Positions 1 to 5,828 of a stretch of DNA of 6,092 bases are shown here, piece by piece (within the stretch, counting starts at the first letter, position 1; each line of letters opens with the position of its first letter). The DNA is taken from NCBI GenBank assembly GCA_005800795.1, contig SYEN01000083.1, positions 1 to 6,092 on the forward strand, written 5' to 3'. The notes below the pieces were generated by a model, which saw only the letters and a program-made list of their open reading frames with translations, was not told where the DNA came from and did not search any database. The position numbers and the translations under genes were made by a program. The DNA comes from Burkholderiales bacterium. GTDB taxonomy: Bacteria > Pseudomonadota > Gammaproteobacteria > Burkholderiales > SG8-41.

Positions 1-441
1 CGCTGCATTTCCTATCTGACCATCGAACATAACGGCTCGATACCGGAGGCTTTGCGCCCGCTAATCGGCAACCGGGTTTATGGCTGCGACGATTGCCAGA
101 TGGCCTGCCCGTGGAACCGTTTCGCGCAGCCGAGCGGCGAGGCGGATTTTGCGGTGCGCAATGGTTTGGATAACGCCACACTGGTGGAACTGTTCGCGTG
201 GAGCGAGAGCGACTTTAATCAAAAGCTCGCCGGCAGTGCGATACGCCGCATCGGTTATGAACGCTGGCTGCGGAATCTGGCGGTGGGGTTGGGCAATGCG
301 CTGCGTGTTTTGACTGCTGAAAATCAGCGGCGCGTAATTTGGGAAGCGTTACTTGCCAAGGCCGATCATCCGTCTGTGTTGGTGCGTGAGCACGTGGCTT
401 GGGCGTTGGATCAGGCTTTGAGCGGCAACGGTAGACTTTGA
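1..441 (+). CDS. queG: Epoxyqueuosine reductase QueG, 3' part (5' end outside window)
   Basis: This is the C-terminal 146 residues of a QueG-type reductase, open from base 1. QueG reduces epoxyqueuosine to queuosine in tRNA, the last step of queuosine synthesis, in the cytoplasm, using cobalamin and two [4Fe-4S] clusters. The visible part begins in the RCISYLTIE motif. It continues with an IPE..RP..GNRVYGCDDCQMACPWN block whose cysteines (visible residues 2, 29, 32 and 36) are cluster ligands in this family. A C-terminal HEAT-like segment follows, with the characteristic GSAIRRIGYERWLRNLAVGLGN and VREHVAWAL motifs. The cobalamin domain and the other cysteines lie upstream, out of view; full-length proteins are roughly 350-380 residues. 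The TTG at 52 is internal and not the start. The stop at 439-441 is created by the second copy of a 20-bp tandem duplication, so the last residues are slightly altered. It is convergent with the operon to the right and functionally unrelated. Confidence 0.96.
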   Translation, partial: RCISYLTIEHNGSIPEALRPLIGNRVYGCDDCQMACPWNRFAQPSGEADFAVRNGLDNATLVELFAWSESDFNQKLAGSAIRRIGYERWLRNLAVGLGNALRVLTAENQRRVIWEALLAKADHPSVLVREHVAWALDQALSGNGRL

Positions 442-457
442 GTGGCAACGGTAGAAT
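418..457 (+). repeat. 20-bp tandem duplication at the queG stop
   Basis: Two adjacent 20-bp units (418-437 and 438-457) each begin TTGAG and share GGCAACGGTAGA. They are identical at 18 of 20 positions. Because 20 is not a multiple of 3, the second copy is read in another frame and supplies the TGA stop (439-441). Removing one copy would let the frame continue to a TAA at 462-464, giving an ending of about one more residue. The duplication therefore looks nearly neutral for the protein. Confidence 0.85.
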
Positions 458-525
458 TTTATAACTAATTGATTTTATTGAATATTTTTTCAATATCCAA
501 TAACTACAAAGTTTATATACCAATA
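458..525. other. AT-rich intergenic tract
   Basis: This stretch has about 16% GC by hand count, against GC-rich flanks. It contains a weak inverted repeat, TATTGAA (476-482) with TTCAATA (489-495) around a 6-nt loop. No T-run follows the second arm, so a classical intrinsic terminator is not supported. No gene is visible. It separates the end of queG from the palindromic repeat pair. Confidence 0.5.
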
Positions 526-607
526 CGTCGTTCCCGCGTAGGCGGGAACCCATGGGGTGACTGCGATGCTAATTGTGTTAGGGGTTCCCGCCTACGCGGG
601 AACGACG
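526..607. repeat. Paired palindromic repeat (REPIN-like), 26-bp perfect inverted arms
   Basis: The arms at 526-551 and 582-607 are perfect reverse complements over 26 bp, with a 30-bp spacer (552-581). Each arm is itself a palindrome: GTTCCCGC (530-537), loop GTAG, GCGGGAAC (542-549), and the mirror image at 584-603. This is the two-level structure of a REP doublet (REPIN), a class of small non-autonomous elements with TTCCCGC-type cores that is common in proteobacterial intergenic regions. No target-site duplication is evident. It lies between the convergent queG and enoyl-CoA hydratase genes, 50 bp past the hydratase stop. Its transcript could fold into a strong hairpin and act as a bidirectional terminator or 3' end stabiliser, although no U-tract follows on either strand. 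That role is inferred. Confidence 0.85.
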
Positions 608-657
608 GTGTTTGGCTGTGCGCTTTACATGGGCAATGGCCGGGCCGCCTGCAAGTT

Positions 658-1449
658 TCAGCGCCCCTGAAAATTCGCCTTGCGCTTCTCCACAAACGCA
701 CGTGGGCCTTCCTTGCCGTCTTCGGTGTTGTGCAGTTTGTCTGCCATCATGTGCTCCATGCGCAGGCTTTCGTTCAGTTCCATGTATTGCCCGCGCACTG
801 CCAGTTCCTTGATCGCGCGCGTGGCCAGCGGCGCCATGGACGCCAGTTCGCGGGCGCGTTCCATGGCGACTTCCATGACCTTATCGTGGGGCACGACTTC
901 GTTGATGAGACCAAAGTGCGCGGCGCGTAGGGCTGTCAGCCGCTTCGCCAACAGCAGCATTTCCATGGCGATGGCGTAGGGCAACTGGCGTATGGTGCGA
1001 TGCGTGCCGCCGTTGCCGGGCAGGATGCCGCGTTTGACTTCCGACAAATCGAACATCGCATGTTCTGAGGCGATGCGAATGTCGGTCGCCATCAGCAGCG
1101 TCATGCCGCCAGCGAGGCACAGGCCGTTGACAGCGGCCACCACGGGTTTCCACACTTCCAGCCCGCGATTGAGTATGGGGTCTTTTTGCGTCAACCAATA
1201 CTGATCGACGCCACGTTCGCGGTTCATGCTGCGCAAATCCGCCCCGGCGGTAAACACCTGGCGCTCCGGCGGGCGATTGGGCTGCGGTGCGCCGGTGACC
1301 ACGGCAACCCAGATGTCCGGGTTGTCGCGCACTTCGATCCATGCATCAGACAGTGCCTTGTACATCGGCTGCGTCATCGAATTCAGCGCTTCCGGACGGT
1401 TAATGACAATAGTGGCTATCTTGTCCTTGACCTGGAAATCAATGCCCAT
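658..1449 (-). CDS. Enoyl-CoA hydratase/isomerase (crotonase) family protein
   Basis: A 263-residue crotonase-fold protein of normal family length, presumed cytoplasmic. The N-terminal IATIVINRPEALNSM (about 11-25) is the standard first strand. FTAGADL (66-72) and NGLCLAGGM (108-116) form the oxyanion hole that binds the thioester carbonyl. Two glutamates sit where hydratases carry their acid/base pair: E137 in LSEVKRGILPGNGG and E163 in AMEMLLLAKR. Water addition to a 2-enoyl-CoA is therefore plausible. The C-terminal EGPRAFVEKRKANFQGR matches the family tail. A short proline-rich insert (about 54-62) precedes the oxyanion motif. The ATG is preceded by GGAGAG (1454-1459), 4 nt away. It is the last gene of the operon, 11 nt after the DUF35 gene. 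Its physiological substrate cannot be assigned; hydration of the CoA thioester made by the upstream CoA-transferase is the natural inference. Isomerase or lyase activity within the superfamily cannot be excluded. Confidence 0.93.
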   Translation of the reverse strand: MGIDFQVKDKIATIVINRPEALNSMTQPMYKALSDAWIEVRDNPDIWVAVVTGAPQPNRPPERQVFTAGADLRSMNRERGVDQYWLTQKDPILNRGLEVWKPVVAAVNGLCLAGGMTLLMATDIRIASEHAMFDLSEVKRGILPGNGGTHRTIRQLPYAIAMEMLLLAKRLTALRAAHFGLINEVVPHDKVMEVAMERARELASMAPLATRAIKELAVRGQYMELNESLRMEHMMADKLHNTEDGKEGPRAFVEKRKANFQGR

Positions 1450-1460
1450 GTTGCTCTCCG

Positions 1461-1895
1461 TTATTGATTGACCGGCACGTAGGTTAAAAAAGCGCGTTCG
1501 TTATCAACCACGCGTATGCACGGTTTCACACGATCCCCAATGGCGATGGGCTTTTGCAGCCCCAGCATTGCGCTCAACATGCGCGGGCCTTCGTCCATTT
1601 GCACAATGGCCACGGTGTACGGCATGAACGCCTTGAACAGTTTGTGATAAACCTGATGCACGACAATAAACGAATAGACCGTGCCTTCGCCCGCGACCTT
1701 GACCCACGACATGGCCTGCGCGCCGCATGCGTAGCAGAAGGATTCCGCCGGATACTGGTGGGTGCCGCAAGCAGCGCATTTCTGCAGGCGCACTTCGCCC
1801 TGAGCAAGGCCATCCCAGAATGGCTGGGTGAGCCCGGTAATTTCCGGGAACAGCTCGCCGAAGCCCTCAAAGTTTAATGTGCTGATGGTGTTCAT
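1461..1895 (-). CDS. DUF35 zinc-ribbon/OB-fold protein, partner of the thiolase-like protein
   Basis: A 144-residue protein with the two-part DUF35 architecture. A zinc ribbon carries C40-x2-C43 and C54-x2-C57 (KCAACG...FCYACG). An OB-fold follows (about 62-140), with GEGTVYSFIVVHQ, YTVAIVQMDEGPRMLSAML and GDRVKP. The N-terminal helix with PFWDGL is also typical. DUF35 proteins bind thiolase-superfamily enzymes and are often required for their activity. The best-known case is the DUF35 domain of ChsH2 bound to the retro-aldolase Ltp2 in steroid side-chain breakdown. The frame is open further upstream, to about 2204, but that part lies inside the thiolase-like gene and does not resemble the family. 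The ATG at 1893-1895, with AGGAGG 9 nt upstream, is the convincing start. It overlaps the thiolase-like stop by 4 nt (ATGA), implying translational coupling and equal stoichiometry. Confidence 0.93.
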   Translation of the reverse strand: MNTISTLNFEGFGELFPEITGLTQPFWDGLAQGEVRLQKCAACGTHQYPAESFCYACGAQAMSWVKVAGEGTVYSFIVVHQVYHKLFKAFMPYTVAIVQMDEGPRMLSAMLGLQKPIAIGDRVKPCIRVVDNERAFLTYVPVNQ

Positions 1896-3046
1896 TGCAG
1901 TTGGCCTCCTTCGACTGACAGCAGCATGGTCGCATGCGTAGTCAGAATGCCCCCTTGCTGGCTCACCAGTCCCACCGTGGGATTTTTCACCTGACGTACG
2001 CCGCATTCGCCGCGCAACTGGCGCACCGCCTCGCACACCAGTTGCGTGCCCGGCATGCCGGTTTCTGACAGCAGACCTCCTGATGTGTTGCACGGCAGCT
2101 TTCCGCCGAGCCGTGTATGGCCGTCCTGATAAAACGCGCCACCTTTGCCGCGCGGAACAAAGCCGTATTCCTCCAGCGTGATAATTGGCACGATGGTGAA
2201 GCAATCATAGATTTCGCAGAAATCCACATCCGCAGTGCTCATGCCGGCAGACGCGAAACACAGCCGCCCGGATTCCGCTGCACCGCTGGCCGCCAGATCA
2301 GGGCGGCGGAAGAATTCCCACGAGGGGTGCGACTGGCCGATGCCGCGTAGATAGATTGGGGCTTTTTTCAGTTCTTTGGCACGGGCCTCGGTGGTGACGA
2401 TGTAGGCTGCACCCCCATCCGACACCGGGCAGCAATCGAGCAGGCCGAACGGTTCCGCCACCCAGCGCGCGTTCATGTAATCATCAATGGTGATGGGGGT
2501 TTGGTACACCGCGTTGGGGTTAAGGCTTGCGTGATGGCGGTGTGTCATCGCCACATGTGCGAGTTGCGTCTTGGTGGAGCCGTATTCATGCATGCGCCGC
2601 CGCGCAGCCAGCGCGTAACTTGACGGTGTGCCGAACAGGCCCGCTACCGCGCCATCGCCACCTCGCGCCCGCGCATAGTTCTCGCGCGTGCCGGTACGCG
2701 GATTGTCGCCGTAGGCGATGGCGACTACTTCACCCTGACCCAGCTCGATGCAACTGATGGCGTATTGAATCAGGCCGATGTTGGTGGCGCCCGCCTGATC
2801 AAGCGTGCCGACGATATTGGGTTGCACCCGCAGTGCTTCGGCGATTTGCGGCGCCCACAGCCGGGGAAAGGTCGACGTTGGCGCCTTGGTCAGCACGCCG
2901 TGAAGATCCTTCGTCGTCAGGCCGGCGTCTTCAAGTGCGGCGCGTATCGCCAACACGTTCAGCGCGGTCTGTGACAAGCCCGGCGTACGGCCATAGGCGG
3001 TATTGCCTACGCCGACGATGCAGTAGCGTTGCCGTTTATTTTTCAT
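1892..3046 (-). CDS. Thiolase-superfamily protein (SCP-x/Ltp2-like), canonical catalytic residues apparently missing
   Basis: A 384-residue, full-length thiolase-fold protein of the SCP-x thiolase-like subgroup. Landmarks are YCIVGVGNTAYGR (8-20), DQAGATNIGLIQYA (83-96), GDNPRTGTRENYA (113-125), PFGLLDCCPVSDGGAAYIV (199-217), the FCEIYDCFT motif (276-284), NTSGGLLSETGMPG (320-333) and QGGILTTHATMLL (364-376). In true thiolases the nucleophilic Cys lies in a C-A-S/T-G motif near residue 89; here the segment reads GATN. The GHP histidine appears as GMP (330-332), and the C-terminal Cys-x-Gly is replaced by SQQGG. Thiolytic chemistry is therefore doubtful. Ltp2-type retro-aldolases of the same fold work without the Cys and use a DUF35 partner, which is encoded immediately downstream with a 4-nt overlap. 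It also overlaps the upstream CoA-transferase by 4 nt (ATGA). AAGGAG lies 11 nt before the ATG. The alignment was made by eye; family membership is secure, the reaction is inferred. Confidence 0.92.
   Translation of the reverse strand: MKNKRQRYCIVGVGNTAYGRTPGLSQTALNVLAIRAALEDAGLTTKDLHGVLTKAPTSTFPRLWAPQIAEALRVQPNIVGTLDQAGATNIGLIQYAISCIELGQGEVVAIAYGDNPRTGTRENYARARGGDGAVAGLFGTPSSYALAARRRMHEYGSTKTQLAHVAMTHRHHASLNPNAVYQTPITIDDYMNARWVAEPFGLLDCCPVSDGGAAYIVTTEARAKELKKAPIYLRGIGQSHPSWEFFRRPDLAASGAAESGRLCFASAGMSTADVDFCEIYDCFTIVPIITLEEYGFVPRGKGGAFYQDGHTRLGGKLPCNTSGGLLSETGMPGTQLVCEAVRQLRGECGVRQVKNPTVGLVSQQGGILTTHATMLLSVEGGQLQ
1905..1910 (-). promoter_or_regulatory. Shine-Dalgarno AGGAGG fixing the DUF35 start
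   Basis: On the minus strand AGGAGG lies 9 nt before the ATG at 1895. It sits inside the 3' end of the thiolase-like gene and argues for the short 144-residue product rather than the longer open frame. It is the best ribosome binding site in the operon. Confidence 0.75.
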
Positions 3047-4281
3047 GGTGGTGTTTTCTCCTTGTGCTGTTCAGGGTTGTCCAGTGCAATTACACCTTCT
3101 GCTTCCAGCGCGGCGATATCTGCTTTGCTCATGCCCAGCAGCTTGCCCAGCACTTCGTGGTTGTGTTCACCCAGTTGCGGATAGAACTGTAACCCGGGCA
3201 TTTCATACTCGGACAACCGGATCGGGCTGCGCGGCAACACCACCTCGCCCAGATCAGGATGCTGCATGCGTTTCAACATGCCGCGCTGATGCATATGCGG
3301 GTCGTTCATCACTTCCGACACATCGCGCACCGGCGACACCGGGATGCGATGCGCACGCATGGTGGCGACGGCTTCATCGCGCGGACGCTGTTTGGTCCAC
3401 GCTTCGATCATGCCGTTGATTTCCTGTTCGCGCACGGTACGTTTGGCATCACTGTTGTAGTCCGGGTGACCCTTGAGATCCTCGCGCCCGATCACCGAGA
3501 GGATGTTGTCCCAATGGGTTTCGGCCACCGCCATCAGCACCATGTAGCGGCCATCTTTGCACAGATAGCGGCTGTAAGGCATGTGCAAGGACTGCGATTT
3601 GTCGCCCCGCCGCGCGGGCACTTTGCCATGGCGGTAGTACGAAGCAATATCGCCGGCCAGCACAAAATACATGGCTTCGACCATCGCCGATTCAACCAGG
3701 GTACCCTTGCCGGTTTTTTCGCGGCCGAGCAGTGCCTGCATCACCCCTGCGTGCATGTGAATGCCGCCAATGACATCGGCCGGGGTGCCGCCCGCGCGCG
3801 CGGGCGGGCCACCACGCTCGCCGGTAATACTCATCAGGCCGCCAGCGGCCTGAATGGTGTGATCCATCGCCAGAAAATCGCGATCAGGGCCGCTGATGCC
3901 GTAACCGGTGCCAGTGGCGTAAATCAGGCGCGGATTGATTTCCTTCAATACCGCATAACCCAGGCCGAGCCTGTCCATCACGCCCGGCGCATAGTTTTCA
4001 AGCAGGACATCGGCATCCTTCACCAGCGCTTTAAGAATTTCCTTTCCACGCGCGGTGCGCAGATTGAGCGTGAGGCTTTTCTTGTTGGAGTTCAACATGG
4101 CGAAGGTCACAGGCGGCACGCGGGAGTCGCGGTGCCGCCGCGTGCGGTCGCCGGTCAACGGCTCGACTTTGATGATCTCTGCGCCGGCCATGGCCATCAA
4201 AAACGCGCAGTACGGCCCCTGCAATATTTGTGTCAGATCAATGACGCGTATGCCCGACAGCGGTTTTTGTGTGTCTGTCAT
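3043..4281 (-). CDS. Class III CoA-transferase (CaiB/BaiF family)
   Basis: A 412-residue cytoplasmic enzyme of usual family length. Class III transferases move CoA from an acyl-CoA donor to a free carboxylate through an aspartyl intermediate. Family landmarks are LSGIRVIDLTQILQGPYC (8-25), GAEIIKVEPLTGDRTR (33-48), LNSNKKSLTLNL (63-74), ADVLLENYAPGVMDRLGLGY (90-109), SGPDRD (130-135), the QAAGGLMSITG segment (144-154), KTGKGTLVESAMVEA (189-203) and the C-terminal LGEHNHEVL (370-378). D169 in GTPADVIGG occupies the position of the catalytic Asp169 of formyl-CoA transferase. The start overlaps the binding-protein stop by 1 nt (TGATG), and AAGGGG lies 5 nt upstream (4287-4292). The 3' end overlaps the thiolase-like gene by 4 nt. 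In context it probably activates the imported carboxylate. Donor and acceptor are unknown; racemase members of the same family (alpha-methylacyl-CoA racemase) are a less likely alternative. Confidence 0.94.
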   Translation of the reverse strand: MTDTQKPLSGIRVIDLTQILQGPYCAFLMAMAGAEIIKVEPLTGDRTRRHRDSRVPPVTFAMLNSNKKSLTLNLRTARGKEILKALVKDADVLLENYAPGVMDRLGLGYAVLKEINPRLIYATGTGYGISGPDRDFLAMDHTIQAAGGLMSITGERGGPPARAGGTPADVIGGIHMHAGVMQALLGREKTGKGTLVESAMVEAMYFVLAGDIASYYRHGKVPARRGDKSQSLHMPYSRYLCKDGRYMVLMAVAETHWDNILSVIGREDLKGHPDYNSDAKRTVREQEINGMIEAWTKQRPRDEAVATMRAHRIPVSPVRDVSEVMNDPHMHQRGMLKRMQHPDLGEVVLPRSPIRLSEYEMPGLQFYPQLGEHNHEVLGKLLGMSKADIAALEAEGVIALDNPEQHKEKTPP

Positions 4282-5285
4282 CAGTTCCCCTTGATACCGG
4301 CGGCCTGAACTACGCGGCCCCAGCGTTCGCTTTCGGCTTTGATGTGTACACCCAGTTCGGCGGGTGATCCGGTGGCGGCCTCCGCGCCGTCCGCGGCAAT
4401 GCTCTTGCTCATGTCGGGCGAGCGTATGGCCCGGTTGATTTCGGACGCAAGCCGGTCGACGATGGCCGGCGGTGTCTTCTGTGGCGCGATAATGCCGTAC
4501 CAGTTCACCACGACCAGTCCGTTGACACCGGCTTCCTCAAACATCGGCACATTGGGCAGCACCGGCGCGCGCTTGTTCAGCGTGACCGCCAGCGCGCGCA
4601 AGCGGTTGGCGCGGATATGCGCCAGCGACGAAATGATCGTGGGGAATGACGCCTGCACTTGTCCGCCAAGCAAATCACCATACGCCGCCCCCGTGCCCTT
4701 ATAGGGAATGTGGGTCATGCGCGTGCCGGTAGCGAGCTTGAACAGTTCTCCGCTCAGATGCAGCGGGCTGCCGATGCCGGATGAGCTGTAATTGACTTTT
4801 TCCGGATTGGCCTTGAGATACTGCACGAATTCAGCGACCGATTTCGCGGGCAACGACGGGTGTATCACCAGCACATAGCCATGCGCCGTCATCTGTGCCA
4901 CCGGCGCGAAATCGCGCACGATGTCGTAACGCGATTTGTAGAGCAGCGGATAGACGATGGTGGTGCCGCCCACGCCCATCAGCGTGTGGCCATCGGGTGC
5001 GGCGGTGGACAAAATATCCAGCGCCACCAGACTGCCCGCGCCTGGGCGGTTGTCCACCACGAAGGTTTGACCGAACGATTCCGTCAACCGCTGAGACAGG
5101 CCGCGCACAATGGTATCCATGCTGCCGCCCGCGGGCAGCGGCACCAATGTGCGCACGGGGCGATTGGGAAATGTCTTGCCCGTGCCCTGATGCGCCGGTT
5201 GCGCGTATGCCGACACGAACCCCGCGCAAAGTAGCGCGCCGGCCAGCAATCCGAAGGCTGATTTCATGTGTGATCGAGGTTTCAT
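4281..5285 (-). CDS. Bug/TctC-family periplasmic substrate-binding protein
   Basis: A 334-residue extracytoplasmic binding protein of the tripartite tricarboxylate transporter (TTT) type. These proteins bind a carboxylate (citrate, dicarboxylates, aromatic acids and others) in the periplasm. A Sec signal peptide is clear: basic start, hydrophobic FGLLAGALLCAGFV (11-24), and an A-Y-A site cutting after about residue 28. Family motifs follow: FPNRPVRTLVPLPAGGSMDTIVR (39-61), VVDNRPGAGS (76-85), PDGHTL (97-102), VNYSSSGIGSPLHLSGELF (164-182), HIPYKGTGAAYGDLLGGQV (192-210) and C-terminal ERWGRVVQAAGIKGN. Two starts are possible, ATG at 5283-5285 or ATG at 5265-5267. Neither has a good Shine-Dalgarno; the shorter gives a more typical signal peptide. 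No TctA/TctB membrane subunits are in the window, as is usual for orphan Bug genes. It heads the operon and ends on the CoA-transferase start. I found no convincing promoter upstream. Confidence 0.95.
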   Translation of the reverse strand: MKPRSHMKSAFGLLAGALLCAGFVSAYAQPAHQGTGKTFPNRPVRTLVPLPAGGSMDTIVRGLSQRLTESFGQTFVVDNRPGAGSLVALDILSTAAPDGHTLMGVGGTTIVYPLLYKSRYDIVRDFAPVAQMTAHGYVLVIHPSLPAKSVAEFVQYLKANPEKVNYSSSGIGSPLHLSGELFKLATGTRMTHIPYKGTGAAYGDLLGGQVQASFPTIISSLAHIRANRLRALAVTLNKRAPVLPNVPMFEEAGVNGLVVVNWYGIIAPQKTPPAIVDRLASEINRAIRSPDMSKSIAADGAEAATGSPAELGVHIKAESERWGRVVQAAGIKGN

Positions 5286-5288
5286 ACG

Positions 5289-5302
5289 CCAGTAGCCAGT
5301 AG
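5289..5302 (-). repeat. 7-bp tandem repeat before the binding-protein start
   Basis: CCAGTAG occurs twice in tandem on the plus strand (CTACTGG twice on the minus strand), ending 3 nt from the upstream candidate ATG. It occupies the place where a ribosome binding site would be expected and none is seen. No function is assigned. Confidence 0.4.
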
Positions 5303-5381
5303 TGTCTAGGGCTATGGTAATGCAAACCAGTCGCCCGCCCGCACTGCAATCGTCACAGGGGATATCTTTGGAGGATGTTTC

Positions 5382-5786
5382 TTAAGTGTTTGATTTTTTT
5401 GATAAAAAGCGGACCATGAAAATCCCTGCCACAAACGCCGCGCAGGCCGAGGAAGCGATCAGGTTCTCGCTGGTGCGAGGCGAAAAAATCACAAAGAAGT
5501 GGTGATCCTTGATCAGAGCCGCGAAACTGGAAACTCCGACCGGCATCATATAAAGCCTCGCCACCGCCCATCGATCCATCACGCGCAGCCCACCCGCGGG
5601 CATTACGCTCAACACCAATCCGGTTCCGATAACCGCGCTGATACCCAACGAGTTGATCCACAGCGAAGGGCGTGCATCAAAGTAGAAATACGCCATCACC
5701 AGATACCAAATCAGATAACACCAGAGCACGATTTTGCCGGCGCGCAGTCTGGCGAAATAGTTGCAGAACGGCTTCATGATGGACAT
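5382..5786 (-). CDS. Small hypothetical integral membrane protein
   Basis: A 134-residue protein that I cannot assign to a named family. It starts with a basic, aromatic stretch (KPFCNYFARLRAGK, 5-18). Hydrophobic segments follow: IVLWCYLIWYLVMAYFYF (19-36), WINSLGISAVIGTGLVLSVM (43-62), probably YMMPVGVSSFAALI (79-92), and ASSACAAFVAGIFMVRFL (111-128). The tail is basic (SKKSNT). This suggests three or four membrane passes in the inner membrane. Codon use resembles the neighbours, and the hydrophobic pattern makes a real gene likely. Two starts are possible: ATG at 5784-5786, or the ATG three codons later (5775-5777). Neither has a clear Shine-Dalgarno. It lies 96 bp upstream of the binding-protein gene on the same strand, so co-transcription is possible but unproven. 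A TTT small subunit (TctB-like) was considered, but no TctB features are recognisable. Confidence 0.72.
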   Translation of the reverse strand: MSIMKPFCNYFARLRAGKIVLWCYLIWYLVMAYFYFDARPSLWINSLGISAVIGTGLVLSVMPAGGLRVMDRWAVARLYMMPVGVSSFAALIKDHHFFVIFSPRTSENLIASSACAAFVAGIFMVRFLSKKSNT

Positions 5787-5828
5787 GAGTTTAACCGGTA
5801 AGGCGGTGCGTGGAAGCGATAACTTGGG

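Noticed and set aside
526..607. CRISPR array or mini-IS interpretation of the repeats
   Set aside because: There are only two copies, inverted rather than direct, with no spacer series, no transposase frame and no target-site duplication.
469..930. 153-residue open frame on the plus strand across the repeat pair and the end of the hydratase gene
   Set aside because: It runs through palindromic repeats and antisense to the hydratase, and has no recognisable domain.
881..1342. 153-residue minus-strand frame inside the hydratase gene
   Set aside because: It is an out-of-frame shadow of the crotonase gene; the translation is Arg/His-rich with no motif.
1896..2204. N-terminal extension of the DUF35 frame to give 247 residues
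   Set aside because: The extension lies within the thiolase-like gene and does not look like protein of this family. The ATG at 1895 has a strong AGGAGG and the standard 4-nt overlap.
3259..4308. 349-residue open frame on the plus strand opposite the CoA-transferase
   Set aside because: Its His/Ala/Arg-rich, low-complexity-like translation has no domain pattern and lies entirely antisense to a clear CaiB/BaiF gene. It is a by-product of GC-rich third positions.
4831..5349. 172-residue minus-strand frame over the binding-protein N-terminus
   Set aside because: It is an alternative frame of the Bug gene; the real frame has a signal peptide and all family motifs.
5286..5381. Promoter for the five-gene operon
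   Set aside because: I scanned the minus strand for -35/-10 pairs with 16-18 bp spacing and found none convincing; GATATC and TACCAT lack suitable partners.
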